From Phycisphaerae bacterium (lineage in GTDB: Bacteria; Planctomycetota; Phycisphaerae; UBA1845; PWPN01), in contig JAGNEZ010000014.1 in assembly GCA_018003015.1 (NCBI GenBank), forward strand, positions 1-64,000: DNA of 64,000 nt. The letters run 5' to 3'. The notes below the pieces were generated by a model. That model saw only the letters and a program-made list of their open reading frames with translations. It ran no database searches and was not told the origin of the DNA. This document shows positions 29,077 to 38,147 of the stretch, piece after piece (the stretch's first letter is position 1; each line of letters begins with the position of its first letter). Position numbers and translations under genes: made by a program.

Positions 29077-29139
29077 GAGAGGGCACGCTGGCGACACGAA
29101 GCCCTGGGGTTGAGAAGTGATCGCCGGGCCCTGGCGGTG

Positions 29140-29157
29140 CGGGCCGGGAAAGGCCCG
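29140..29157. terminator. GC-rich hairpin between convergent genes
   Basis: CGGGCC and GGCCCG form a 6-bp stem around the loop GGGAAA, 64 bases past the stop of the large GH2 gene and 45 bases past the stop of the convergent SnoaL-like gene. No T-tract follows on either strand, so it is only a candidate transcript end. Confidence 0.3.
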
Positions 29158-29201
29158 GGACGACTGTCAGCGCGGGTGAGTGTCCATCGCCCCCCGCGGC
29201 G

Positions 29202-29696
29202 TCACTCGTCAGCCGGCACTGCCGGAAAGGACACGTGCGTCTGGTGAATCCGCCACTCGTTGCCCCGGCGGACCATGACGGCCGTGAACCGACCGCGGAA
29301 TCCGACATCCTCGCCGCCGACCTTGACCGATCCGGCGCAGACCGCGCGGCACCAGGCTACCGAGCCTTCCCCGAAGATCTCCAGATCCTCGGCGTTGGCC
29401 TCGACATAGCAGTACTGCTCGAACGCTTCCTCATGCCACTTGGCGATCGCACGGGGACCGGTGTAGTACTCGTGAGCCTCCGACCCAATGGCGGTGATAT
29501 CGTGATCTTCCGCGTAGGTGGACATCACCATCTCCCAGTCGCCCCGCCTGAAGCCGTCCAGGTAGCGGCAAAGAGTCGCCTTGACCCCTTCGACGATATC
29601 CGGGGCGGTGCCGACCGGATGTGGACGTTGCGAGTTATGGTAATGACCGCATTCGCAGTTCACACATGTTCCGCTATGTGCTTCGCTGATCGTCAT
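29202..29696 (-). CDS. SnoaL-like / DUF4440 domain protein with Cys-rich N-terminus
   Basis: A 164-residue soluble protein. Residues about 35-160 form a cone-shaped NTF2/SnoaL-like domain: 'GVKATLCRYLDGFRRGDWEMVMSTYAEDHDITAIG', 'YYTGPRAIAKWHEEAFEQY' and a closing 'VMVRRGNEWRIHQTHVSF'. Such domains bind small hydrophobic ligands or act as isomerases. The N-terminus carries 'CVNCECGHYHNS', an uncommon metal-binding-like addition. I chose the ATG at 29696 (AAGG 7-8 nt upstream); 29786 is a possible alternative adding 30 residues. It lies alone, convergent with the GH2 gene. Confidence 0.78.
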   Translation of the reverse strand: MTISEAHSGTCVNCECGHYHNSQRPHPVGTAPDIVEGVKATLCRYLDGFRRGDWEMVMSTYAEDHDITAIGSEAHEYYTGPRAIAKWHEEAFEQYCYVEANAEDLEIFGEGSVAWCRAVCAGSVKVGGEDVGFRGRFTAVMVRRGNEWRIHQTHVSFPAVPADE

Positions 29697-30221
29697 CGTG
29701 TTACCTTCGCATTCCTCAGCCGGCGAACTGCCCAAGGCGGCCGCGAGATCGACCACGATCTCCCCCGGCTCATCTTGTTTGAACATGATGCTGCCCGCCG
29801 GGATGCGGCCCTTTCTGCCCTCGGTGGGCGTATGCTGTGTCCATGCCAAGCATACGATACGTGTTCTTGGGTTGCGTGCCGCAACGAAGGGGATTCGAGA
29901 GTGGCTGGTGGAGAACCACGCCCGATAAATGCCGGCTCCGGATTGCTCTTCCGCGGGCGAGTGGAAGGTGAGGCGTGAGCGTCTTCCTGAGCGGGAGGAC
30001 CAGGGGATGGGCATGCCTCGATGCCCGTCAACGCCGACGGTCCATGCCGCGTGGCCACGGGCCTCTGGGACGGTCAGATCACGGCTTCATTGGCTCAACT
30101 GCCGGTCAGAGCGAGTGCGTGGCGGCGGCACTCCGAGCGACAGCGGTCCGGTGACCTTCTTTCGCCGTCTTTGCCTGTCGGTGTGTCGCTTCGCGGCGTT
30201 GTCCCGCGGAACGTCAGAGGC
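29697..30221. other. Gap, no supported gene
   Basis: 525 bases between two leftward genes. The frame upstream of the SnoaL-like gene stays open but loses protein character beyond 29786. No RNA gene, repeat or convincing terminator was seen. Confidence 0.5.
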
Positions 30222-31397
30222 TCACCTGCTTTCCTCGGCCTTGGCGGGCTTCTTATCCGCCGGCGGAGGCAACTCTGCCACTCGGATGTTGCGGAAGCTC
30301 AGGTTGGTCGTGGGATCGTGACCTTGCAGGCTGATGCAGCCCTTGCCGAGCCGGCTGCCGTTGCGGGCACTTTCGGCCGGGGGTTTGGTGTCGACGAAGT
30401 CGGCGGTCTGGTATCCGTTGACCCAGGTGGCCGAGCGAGGTCCAGCGACGATGAGTGTCATCGTGAACCACTCGTTGTCGTTGGACACGACTTTTCTGGA
30501 AGGCTGACGGTTGTAGATCCCGCCGGTGCCGTAATCGACAGGCTTGGTCCGATCCTCGTTCTTCTCGTCACGAGCCTTACCCTTCACGTAACCCTTCCAC
30601 TCGTTGCGGATCTGGGCCTCGTAGCCTTGCCAGAACTGACCCGGTAGTGCGCGATAGAAGACGCCGCTGTTGAGGTGCTCGCCGTACGAGATGATATCGA
30701 GCTGAAGGATGAAATCGGCCCACTGGTCCTCGGTCTGGATCTCGCCCCCACCGTCCTTGATGTTGAGCTCGCCCTTGTCGGTCACCGAGAACTTCGACGG
30801 GTTCCCCGGTACGGGCTTCCAGCCCGTCAGGTCCTTCCCGTTGAACAGCGACTTGGTGCCGAGTGGCTTGAGGTAGACGTTGCGCAGCCCCAGGGTTTCG
30901 CCGTCCGCGTTCCTGAAGCCGATCGGTGTGCGGCTGGTTCCTGTTCCGGTTGTGGTATTGACGGACGAAGCCTCTTGGCCCTTGGCCGACATGTTGACCT
31001 TGCCGTCGGTACCCACCGTGACCTTGTACTGTGTCCAGCTTTTTCCGCTCGGACCGGGCACGGTGAGGTTCAACGGCTTGCCGTTGAGGATGACCGAGGC
31101 CCCCTTGGGGCCACTTCCCTGGAACTGAAGCTCGAAGTCGCCGAACTCGGTCGTTGTGGTTGCCGAGGCCGTCTTCTCGCCGCCGACCAGGAGCGTGCCG
31201 TCCTTGATCTTCACGTCACCTTCCGTCTTCCAGCCAAACGGTGTCTCGCCGTCAAAGAGCATGATCCAGCCTTCCTCGATCTGGGTCCTGCTCAGCGCGT
31301 TCGGCTTGCTCGGAGCAGCGTCATCGGCACCCGTCGCCGGGGCCGCCAGGATGGCCACCACTACCGCCACCCCCATCAGCGTTCGGACACATCGCAT
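30222..31397 (-). CDS. Secreted two-domain DUF1080 protein
   Basis: A 391-residue protein. A signal peptide (MRCVRTLMGVAVVVAILAAPATGA) is followed by two DUF1080-type concanavalin folds. The first is about 35-180 ('GWIMLFDGETPFGWKTEG', 'GLRNVYLKPLG'); the second is about 182-375 ('SLFNGKDLTGWKPVPGN', 'DFILQLDIISYGEHLNSGVFYRALPG', 'YEAQIRNEW', 'NEWFTMTLIVAGPRSATWVNGYQTADF', 'ISLQGHDPTTNLSFRNIRVAEL'). The second is the better-conserved, possibly catalytic copy; the first looks trimmed. The C-terminus is a Lys-rich tail. The start has AAGGG 8 nt before ATG. It probably acts on oligosaccharides in the periplasm; enzyme activity is inferred from the family. Confidence 0.9.
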   Translation of the reverse strand: MRCVRTLMGVAVVVAILAAPATGADDAAPSKPNALSRTQIEEGWIMLFDGETPFGWKTEGDVKIKDGTLLVGGEKTASATTTTEFGDFELQFQGSGPKGASVILNGKPLNLTVPGPSGKSWTQYKVTVGTDGKVNMSAKGQEASSVNTTTGTGTSRTPIGFRNADGETLGLRNVYLKPLGTKSLFNGKDLTGWKPVPGNPSKFSVTDKGELNIKDGGGEIQTEDQWADFILQLDIISYGEHLNSGVFYRALPGQFWQGYEAQIRNEWKGYVKGKARDEKNEDRTKPVDYGTGGIYNRQPSRKVVSNDNEWFTMTLIVAGPRSATWVNGYQTADFVDTKPPAESARNGSRLGKGCISLQGHDPTTNLSFRNIRVAELPPPADKKPAKAEESR

Positions 31398-31615
31398 GGT
31401 CGTACCCTTCCGTCGTTTGACCTGTCGTTTCGTTGCCCGCCGCGGCACTCCGCAGCCCCTGCGGGCTCTCTCATGGTACCCTGGCCGACAGGTCGACGAA
31501 AGCTCCCGGTCTTTTCCCTGATGTAAAAAGGTCGGGATTGCGTCTACGCGTGGAATGGCAGTACGGGTATAGTGTCTTAAAGACCCGGGGGTGGCTTTTC
31601 GAGAGGAGGACTGTC

Positions 31616-32728
31616 ATGGGCCTGTGGGACAAACTCAAGGGCGAACTCGTCGACATTGTGGAATGGCTGGACAGTAGTCACGACACCATGGTCTACCGGT
31701 TCCAGCGTTACCAGAATGAGATCAAGTACGGTGCTCAGCTGATTGTGCGCGAGTCTCAGGTGGCGGTCTTCGTCAACGAGGGTCAGCTCGCGGACGTGTT
31801 CCTTCCTGGCACCTACACGCTGGAGACGCAGAACCTGCCCATCCTGAGCACGCTGCGGGGCTGGAAGTTCGGCTTCAACAGCCCCTTCAAGGCCGAGGTT
31901 TACTTTGTGTCCACCCGGACGTTCACCGACCGGAAGTGGGGCACCAAGAACCCGGTCATGCTTCGCGATCCGGAGTTTGGGCCGGTGCGGTTGCGGGCCT
32001 TCGGCACCTTCGCCGTTCGGGTCAAGGACGCTGGGGCGTTCATTCGCCAGATCGTCGGCACCAACAGCCGCTTCACGGTCGACGAGATCGGCGACCAGTT
32101 GCGCGATTTACTCATCTCCCGTTTCGCCGATGTGCTCGGGGAGAGCAAGCTGCCGGTTCTGGACATGGCCAGCAACTACGACGAGATGGGCAAGTTCATC
32201 ACCGGGCGGATTCAGCCCGATTTCGAGCGTTTCGGGCTGGACATCGTCATGGTGCTGGTCGAGAACGTCTCCTTGCCGCCGGAGGTGGAGCAGGCCCTGG
32301 ACAAGCGTACCAGCATGGGGGTGATCGGCAACATGCAGGCGTACACCCAGTTCCAGGCAGCCAACGCCATCACCGATGCGGCCAAGACACCTGGGGGCTT
32401 GGCCGGTGCGGGTGTCGGCATGGGGATGGGGCTGGCCATGGGTGGCCAGGTCGCTCAGACGCTGGGCGCGGGTGCTCAGGCTGGCGGCCCGGCGGTTCCA
32501 CCCCCGTTGCCGGGCGCGGTGTCGTTCTATCTGGGGCTGGACGGCAAGCAAGCCGGCCCGTTTGATCAGCCAGGTCTTCAGGCTCAGGTTGCCGCCGGGC
32601 GACTGACCGCTGGGACGCTGGCCTGGAAGGCGGGGATGGCTCAGTGGGCCCCCGCCGCCCAGATTCCCGAATTGGCCGCCATGCTCGCCAGCGTGCCCCC
32701 GCCGCTGCCTGGGAATACCGGGAAGTGA
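31616..32728 (+). CDS. SPFH-domain protein with C-terminal GYF_2 domain (YdjI-like)
   Basis: A 370-residue protein starting MGLWDKLKGELVDIVEWLD. Residues about 10-250 are the SPFH ('virion core protein'/YdjI) fold: 'LIVRESQVAVFVNEGQ', 'LPGTYTLETQNLP', 'RAFGTFAVRVKD', 'LDIVMVLVENVSLPPEVEQALDK'. A Gly/Ala-rich hinge (about 260-300) leads to a GYF_2 (DUF4339) domain with 'DGKQAGPFDQPGLQAQVAAG' and a WxP-like 'MAQWAPA'. In Bacillus the relative YdjI works with PspA at the membrane. An excellent ribosome site (AGGAGG, 6 nt) fixes the start. It is followed 209 bases later by a zinc-ribbon membrane protein, the usual partner type. Confidence 0.92.
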   Translation: MGLWDKLKGELVDIVEWLDSSHDTMVYRFQRYQNEIKYGAQLIVRESQVAVFVNEGQLADVFLPGTYTLETQNLPILSTLRGWKFGFNSPFKAEVYFVSTRTFTDRKWGTKNPVMLRDPEFGPVRLRAFGTFAVRVKDAGAFIRQIVGTNSRFTVDEIGDQLRDLLISRFADVLGESKLPVLDMASNYDEMGKFITGRIQPDFERFGLDIVMVLVENVSLPPEVEQALDKRTSMGVIGNMQAYTQFQAANAITDAAKTPGGLAGAGVGMGMGLAMGGQVAQTLGAGAQAGGPAVPPPLPGAVSFYLGLDGKQAGPFDQPGLQAQVAAGRLTAGTLAWKAGMAQWAPAAQIPELAAMLASVPPPLPGNTGK

Positions 32729-32937
32729 GCGATTAGAAGTGAGACCCTAGGGGAGGATCTACCTGGGCTCCCCGGTATCCGAGTATCTCGGCGTTGTGGC
32801 GTGGACGCCTGGTTCGAGACTTCCGCCCTGGGTAGCCTCCCTGGTTCGGTGTTTTGACGCTTTGGTCTTTCGGAGTTTCGCCTCCCGCGTTTCGGCTTTT
32901 GGCGTTAGGCGTTTCCGGCGGAGGAGCCCAACCAGCG

Positions 32938-34080
32938 ATGGATCCCACCACCAGCGAGCCCACCATCCAGCGTGAGTTCCCCTGTGTCCAGTGCGGTGCC
33001 CATCTGGTTTTCGCCCCCGGCACTGCGGAGCTGGCCTGTCCCCATTGTGGCACGCGGAACCGGATCGCGGAGGACACCGCGGCCATCGAGGAGTGTGACT
33101 ATGGCGCGGCCCTGGCGGAGTTGGCCGCGGGCGAGCCCTTGCAGGAAACGCTGGCGGTGAAGTGCTCCCGCTGCGGGGCAGAGAGCACCCTTCCGCCGAA
33201 CGTGACCGCGGACAAGTGCCCCTTCTGCGGGTCTGCCATTGTGGCGGAGGCCGCCTCGCGCAAGCTGATCCGCCCGGGGAGCGTGCTGCCCTTTCACATC
33301 ACCCACGAGCAGGCCCAGGACGCCTTTCGCCAGTGGATCGCTTCGCTGTGGTTCGCGCCCTCTGCCCTGCGCCGGGTGGCCGACACCGAAAACATATCGG
33401 GCATCTACATGCCCGCCTGGACCTACAACAGCGACACCACCAGCCGCTACAACGGCCAGCGCGGCGACGACTACTGGGAGACCGAGACCTACTGGGACAC
33501 CGATTTCTACACGGAGAATCTGAACGGCCAGAGTGTCACCCGCACGCGGCAGGTGCAGAAAACACGCCAAGTGCGCAAGACCCGCTGGACCTCGGTCCGC
33601 GGCCAGGTCGCCCAGTCTTTCCTCGACCTTCTCGTGCGGGCCAGCGAATCTCTCCCCGAGCAGTACTTTGACGCCATGCAACCCTGGGACTTGAACAACC
33701 TCGTCCCCTACAAGGACGAGTACCTAGCCGGCTTCGTCACCGAGAGTTACCAGGTCGACCTGCCCACCGGCTTCGAGCGGGCCAAGGAGGACATGCAGGA
33801 GCCGATCCGCCAGACGATTTGCGCCGACATCGGCGGCGATCACCAACGGATCAGCAGCGTCTCGACCCGCTACTTCAACATCACCTTCAAGCATCTCCTG
33901 CTGCCGCTATGGCTGAGTGCCTACGCCTACGGCGACAGGAGCTACCGTTTCATGGTCAACGCCCGCACCGGTGAGGTCCAAGGCGAGCGGCCGTACAGCT
34001 ATTGGAAGATCGCGTTCACCGTGCTGGTGGCCATCGCCGCGGTTGCCACGACGGCGATTCTGATGAACATGCCGAGGTAA
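32938..34080 (+). CDS. Zinc-ribbon membrane protein, YdjG-like partner of SPFH protein
   Basis: A 380-residue protein with two N-terminal zinc ribbons: CVQCG...CPHCG (about residues 16-40) and CSRCG...CPFCG (about 75-100). A soluble mixed domain rich in Tyr/Trp/Thr follows ('GIYMPAWTYNSDTTSRYNGQRGDDYW'), and one C-terminal membrane helix ('IAFTVLVAIAAVATTAILM'). Databases often label relatives 'primosomal protein N prime' or 'TFIIB-type zinc ribbon' proteins because of the ribbons, but no helicase motifs are present, so a replication role is unsupported. The start at 32938 has GGAGGAG about 12 nt upstream. Position right after the SPFH gene mirrors ydjG/ydjI arrangements, suggesting a membrane-stress or membrane-scaffold complex. 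Confidence 0.85.
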   Translation: MDPTTSEPTIQREFPCVQCGAHLVFAPGTAELACPHCGTRNRIAEDTAAIEECDYGAALAELAAGEPLQETLAVKCSRCGAESTLPPNVTADKCPFCGSAIVAEAASRKLIRPGSVLPFHITHEQAQDAFRQWIASLWFAPSALRRVADTENISGIYMPAWTYNSDTTSRYNGQRGDDYWETETYWDTDFYTENLNGQSVTRTRQVQKTRQVRKTRWTSVRGQVAQSFLDLLVRASESLPEQYFDAMQPWDLNNLVPYKDEYLAGFVTESYQVDLPTGFERAKEDMQEPIRQTICADIGGDHQRISSVSTRYFNITFKHLLLPLWLSAYAYGDRSYRFMVNARTGEVQGERPYSYWKIAFTVLVAIAAVATTAILMNMPR

Positions 34081-34435
34081 ACGCGGGCGACTGGCAAAGT
34101 GGTTCCGCGATTATCGCAACTCGGCCTTGTTTGTTCGGGTCGACCTGATGCCCCAGGCGGGGATGGTGAACACAGAATACCCTGGAGGAAGGCACCGTTC
34201 TATCCACCACTATACGAAGACAAGGCCTGATCCTGTTCAGGCGCTGGGCGGCTGGTATGCGTGCCCGCCGGGCCGGTCCTGGTCGGCCTCGTCCAGGGGG
34301 GGCCGATCACGCCGCTGGCCATCCTGCGGACGGTGAGATTCCACAGGAACCGATTTCGCCGGCTTCCGAGTCGACGTGGAGGGCCTACACGTCCCTGATG
34401 GGGCCCGGGCGAGCTCGCGGGTCGTCCGAGGACCA
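34081..34435. other. Convergent gap, weak hairpins only
   Basis: 355 bases between the ends of the zinc-ribbon gene and mutM. A 6-bp inverted repeat (GCCTGA / TCAGGC, 34225-34242) is the only notable structure, and it lacks a T-tract. No coding frame is supported. Confidence 0.45.
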
Positions 34436-35269
34436 TTACCGCCCGGACGGTTGGCATTTCGGGCAGATGAACGTACTCCGGCCGGCGGCGGTCAAATGCT
34501 GGATCGGCGTGCGGCACTTGGGGCAGGGACGGCCAGCCCGCTGGTACACGCGGTGGCGGACCTGGAAGTGGCCAGGCTCGTTGTCGGCGGTACGATAGTC
34601 GCTGATGCTCGAACCGCCGGCCTCGACCGCCTGTTCCAGGACCCGCCGCACACACTGCCACAACCGGCGTACCGCGGCCGTGTCCAACCGGTCGGCTCGG
34701 GTCAGCGGATGGACCCCGGCTCGATGCAGCGACTCGTCGGCATAGATGTTACCGATCCCACCGATCGGCCGCTGATCGAGCAGCAGGGCCTTGATCTGCC
34801 GGCGTTGCGCGATGGCATCGCGGAATTCCTTGAACGAGATGGTCAGGGCATCAACACCCACGGGCGGTAATCGCCGTCCGATCCAGTTTTCCACTGTCTG
34901 CGGGGTGACCAGCAGCCAGAGCCCGCCGAAGCGGCGCGGGTCGATGAAGCGCATTTCCACCCGCCGCCGCTCGAAGCCGATCCGAAGATGGGTGTGCATC
35001 TCGGCCGGCGTATCGCGATCGACTGCGATCAGGCGGCCGGTCATGCCCAGATGGACGACCAGGGTCCTGCGGCCGGCCAGTTCAATGTGGATCTGCTTGC
35101 CCCGACGTCCGACCCGTTGGATCCGTCGGCCGCGCAGGAATGCGCACACCGGCACGCCCTCGCCATGAACGATGTCGCCGCGGCCCAATACGACTGATGC
35201 GATCCGGCAGCCGGTCACGTGCCGGGCCACGCCACGGGCGACGGTCTCCACTTCGGGCAGTTCGGGCAT
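34436..35269 (-). CDS. mutM: Formamidopyrimidine-DNA glycosylase
   Basis: A 277-residue base-excision repair enzyme that removes oxidised purines such as 8-oxoguanine and cuts the AP site. The catalytic N-terminus MPELPEVETV (Pro2, Glu3) is intact, Lys58 in 'RRGKQIHIEL' fits the conserved lysine, and 'IGNIYADESLHRAGVHP' is the helix-two-turn-helix motif. The C-terminus is a zinc finger with CPKC and CPKC pairs. Met1-Pro2 is functionally required, which fixes the start. The last helix before the finger, 'GGSSISDYRTADNEPGHFQ', is the usual family block. Confidence 0.97.
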   Translation of the reverse strand: MPELPEVETVARGVARHVTGCRIASVVLGRGDIVHGEGVPVCAFLRGRRIQRVGRRGKQIHIELAGRRTLVVHLGMTGRLIAVDRDTPAEMHTHLRIGFERRRVEMRFIDPRRFGGLWLLVTPQTVENWIGRRLPPVGVDALTISFKEFRDAIAQRRQIKALLLDQRPIGGIGNIYADESLHRAGVHPLTRADRLDTAAVRRLWQCVRRVLEQAVEAGGSSISDYRTADNEPGHFQVRHRVYQRAGRPCPKCRTPIQHLTAAGRSTFICPKCQPSGR

Positions 35270-35411
35270 GGGAAGCAGTCAGCGTTCGGCCTTCAGGGGT
35301 GAGCAAGAACAGAGGTCGAACCTCTTTTGACGATTCCTGCTCATCGCTCGAGATTGTAGCATCTGCTTCGGTCTTGACGAGCGGACGCGGGCAGTGCGGT
35401 GAGAGTTGCTC

Positions 35412-36311
35412 TCACGGCCAGCCGATCCGCGTGCCTTCGACCCATTCGACGTGGCCGTCGGCGAAGATGGCACTCGTGCCGCCGCCTTTGCCGCCGGCCC
35501 GGTGACTGTTGACGTTCACTCGCCCGACGTGGGTGGAATCGCCCTGAAAGACGATGTGCTCTCCCTGGGCGCAGAACACGGCGGTCAGTTCGCCCAGCGA
35601 GCCGCTCTTGGCTTCGCGGGCGTAGCGGCCATCCCAGACCCGATGCTGCAGGTTTCGCTTTTCGTCGGTGTTCACGCCCTGGCCGTTCGGCCCGATCATG
35701 TTCCAGACCACGTTCGAGTACTTGACCACGCCCGCTTTGCTGGTGCCGGGTGACGGCCACGGATTGCCCGGCGTGGTGCCCTTGATGATCGGCCGCCACA
35801 GCCAGGTCTGGTAGTGCTCGTGCTTGCCTTCCCAGGCATAGTACCGGAATTGCGTGTCTGTGCTGACGTGGACTTCGCCCGCGCCCCGGCCGCGGGCAAA
35901 CGGGCAGACGAAGAACTCCGGGATCATGGTGTCCTCGTACTCGCCGAGCCAGCCGGTCTCGGGGTACCACACCATTTGCGGATCGAACTTGCCGCCCCTG
36001 GTGTACTTGAACCACTTGCCGCTCGCCAGGTACTGGCGTAATGCCACTGAAAGCCAGCATGCCCGTGCCGGGGCGTCGTGGGCTCCGCGGCCGTAGGCGT
36101 AGTAGTTGTACATGATGGGCACGCAGCCGCGGTACTCGGCCTGGTATTGGGCGGTCATGTTCGCGATCTGCTTGGAGTTGGCCCTGCAGGTGGTGAGCTT
36201 GGCCAACTCGCGGGCTCGATTCAAGGAAGGAACCAGAATCGCGATGAGCAGTGCGATGATCGCCACCACGACGAGCACTTCGATGAGCGTGAATCCCCGA
36301 GTGCGGTTCAT
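35412..36311 (-). CDS. Pseudopilin-like protein with H-x9-DG C-terminal motif
   Basis: A 299-residue protein beginning [30 protein letters not shown], a type II pseudopilin/type IV prepilin N-terminus. Cleavage would follow Gly6, with Glu5 of the mature chain present. The C-terminal '[22 protein letters not shown]' is the H-x9-DG motif common in planctomycete pseudopilin-like proteins (the DUF1559 group and relatives). GAGGAG 6 nt before ATG supports the start. It stands alone with no secretion ATPase or prepilin peptidase nearby. Such proteins are highly multiplied in Planctomycetota; their job is unclear. Confidence 0.93.
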   Translation of the reverse strand: MNRTRGFTLIEVLVVVAIIALLIAILVPSLNRARELAKLTTCRANSKQIANMTAQYQAEYRGCVPIMYNYYAYGRGAHDAPARACWLSVALRQYLASGKWFKYTRGGKFDPQMVWYPETGWLGEYEDTMIPEFFVCPFARGRGAGEVHVSTDTQFRYYAWEGKHEHYQTWLWRPIIKGTTPGNPWPSPGTSKAGVVKYSNVVWNMIGPNGQGVNTDEKRNLQHRVWDGRYAREAKSGSLGELTAVFCAQGEHIVFQGDSTHVGRVNVNSHRAGGKGGGTSAIFADGHVEWVEGTRIGWP

Positions 36312-36554
36312 GGTCGTCTCCTCACGGATCGGCGAAGACGCCGCGCCCAGCCCAGGTCGTCGCGTTCCCCGCCGAGCGCGTCAGAATGCAGGGACACTCA
36401 GGATTATATCGTTGCCGGGCGGTGCTGAACACCGTGGGGGTGGCAACAAGATCATGATCACGATTCCGGCGGGTTTGGAGATGCGGACTGTCCGCATCGT
36501 TCGGGGGGCGTTCGCGATCGTGGCCGCACGCGAAGGCTGGGCGGCCTTTCGGGG

Positions 36555-36953
36555 TCAGTCTCTGCATCCGGGCATTGCCGGTTCACCCTCGCCGCGGTAG
36601 CAATGTTGAAAGACACCAAAGTCGGTCTGATCGATATCGCCGTTGCAGTCAAGGTCCATGCCTTCGCAGCCGGTGGCGACCGAGATCATCGGACCCGAGA
36701 AGCAGGCCTCGAATACGAGCAGGTCGGCGCCGTCCACGTCCGTGTCGTCATCCCAATCGACCGGCTTGATGCCCTCGCCCTCGTCCGGGATTCCATTACC
36801 GTTGCAGTCGAGGCAAGTGCCGCGAGAGATATCGAGATTGTCTTGTACGCTGTTTCCGTTGCAGTCGACGGCTTGGACGATCTGCGTGCAGGCTGCGAGA
36901 CAGACCATCGCCACAAGACACACGCCATAGTCCAGCGTATTTGAGGTGGTCAT
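36555..36953 (-). CDS. Small exported dockerin-like calcium-binding protein
   Basis: A 132-residue protein with a signal peptide to about residue 28, then Asp/Asn-rich loops: 'DCNGNSVQDNLD', 'DCNGNGIPDEGEG', 'DWDDDTDVDGADLL' and 'DLDCNGDIDQTDFGVF', each spaced like Ca-binding EF-hand loops in dockerin-type modules. Six Cys residues lie in the mature part. The end, 'DIDQTDFGVFQHCYRGEG', closely resembles the tail of the C10 peptidase (ADQTDFGIFQQCW). There is no catalytic domain, so this is a free-standing module. GGAAGG about 6 nt before ATG supports the start. Confidence 0.82.
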   Translation of the reverse strand: MTTSNTLDYGVCLVAMVCLAACTQIVQAVDCNGNSVQDNLDISRGTCLDCNGNGIPDEGEGIKPVDWDDDTDVDGADLLVFEACFSGPMISVATGCEGMDLDCNGDIDQTDFGVFQHCYRGEGEPAMPGCRD

Positions 36954-37189
36954 TGTTTGCCTTCCAAGGCGTTGCGAGGAACGCTTCCCGAGGCGACTAC
37001 CGTTCGGGGCCCGGGCCCTATGAAGATGAGTGATCGGTCTGCTTCGAAGGGATCGCGTTCAATTGAACGCGGGAAGCCCCGACGATCCCAGTCTATCGCA
37101 ATCATGACCGGACTTTAACGGAGAGGTAAGCTCTGATGCTGAGGAAGTGATTCACTCTGGCTCTCGGGTACGCTGAGAGGGCCTTGCGG

Positions 37190-38071
37190 TCAATCGGAAG
37201 CCGGCAAGGTCACGGTAAAGGTGGTGCCCACACCCAGCTGGCTGGCCACCTCGATTCGACCGCCGAATTCCTCGATGATGTCGCGGCTGATGGACAGACC
37301 CAGGCCCAGGCCGCGCTGGTCGGGTTTCTCCGCGTTGGTCTTGGTGGAGAAAAACGGATCGAAGACGGCGTCGAGGTGTTCTGCGGGGATCCCGCAACCG
37401 CTGTCGCGGACGTTGATCTGAACCTGACCTTCGGCGGTCGGAGCCGCATCGACGCTCAGCCGGCCGCGGCGGCCGAGCATGGCCTGTCGAGCATTGCTGA
37501 CCAGGTTCAACAGGACCTGCAGGAGCTGGTTCTCGTTGGCCCGGACGGTGAGTTTCTCGTCGATCTGGAGGTTGAGCTGGATGCCGTCCTTACCCAGGTC
37601 GCGGCCGAGGCATCCGATGGCCTCTTCGACCACTTGGTGAAGGTTGACCGCTTTGATGACCGTATCGCTCTGGCGGGCCAGACCGACGACCCGGTCGATC
37701 ATCTGGCGCATGGCTGCCGCCCGATCGAGGGTCTTGCTGAGGGCCAGGCGCATGAGTTCGGGGTCGTTGCGATCCAGGGCGTCGCGGCAGTAGGCCACCA
37801 CCGGGGTGAGCATGTTGTTGAGCTCGTGGGCGGTCATGGCCGCCGTGGTACCGAGGGTGGCCAGCTTCTGGGAGTGTCGCAACCGGGCCTTGAGCCAGTC
37901 GAATTGTTGGGCCAGCTGATCGATCTGGGCTTGTAAGGAATAGGTGTCGGTGGCTACAGTGGCGGCTTCTGGCGGGCTGGTTGGGCTCGTGGCGGTGACG
38001 GTCTGGGTGCGTGAGGGGGATGAACCGGACGGCGGAATCCGCCGGGGTGTCTCGGCGTGAGGCGTGGACAT
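37190..38071 (-). CDS. Soluble sensor histidine kinase
   Basis: A 293-residue protein with no membrane helix. A Ser/Thr/Pro-rich N-terminus (1-40) and a coiled coil (45-70) lead to the phosphoacceptor box 'AMTAHELNNMLTPVV' (His82). Then comes a HATPase domain with the N-box 'NLVSNARQAM', G1 'DSGCGIP', F-box 'FDPFFSTK' and G2 'GLGLGLSISR'. It autophosphorylates and would pass the phosphate to a response regulator, but none is nearby, so it is an orphan. AGGAG 6 nt before ATG fixes the start at 38071. Divergent from an 89-residue protein whose start lies 77 bases away. Confidence 0.92.
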   Translation of the reverse strand: MSTPHAETPRRIPPSGSSPSRTQTVTATSPTSPPEAATVATDTYSLQAQIDQLAQQFDWLKARLRHSQKLATLGTTAAMTAHELNNMLTPVVAYCRDALDRNDPELMRLALSKTLDRAAAMRQMIDRVVGLARQSDTVIKAVNLHQVVEEAIGCLGRDLGKDGIQLNLQIDEKLTVRANENQLLQVLLNLVSNARQAMLGRRGRLSVDAAPTAEGQVQINVRDSGCGIPAEHLDAVFDPFFSTKTNAEKPDQRGLGLGLSISRDIIEEFGGRIEVASQLGVGTTFTVTLPASD

Positions 38072-38147
38072 ACCGACTCCTGGAGCTCTGGATGAGACTT
38101 GCTCATATCGGCAGCCGGGCCGAGGAAACTTGAGGGGGGTTGCGGAG

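Noticed and set aside
27430-29097. 555-residue minus-strand frame over the large GH2 gene
   Set aside because: Composition is Arg/Gln/His-rich with no domain, and the opposite strand carries an intact GH2 enzyme.
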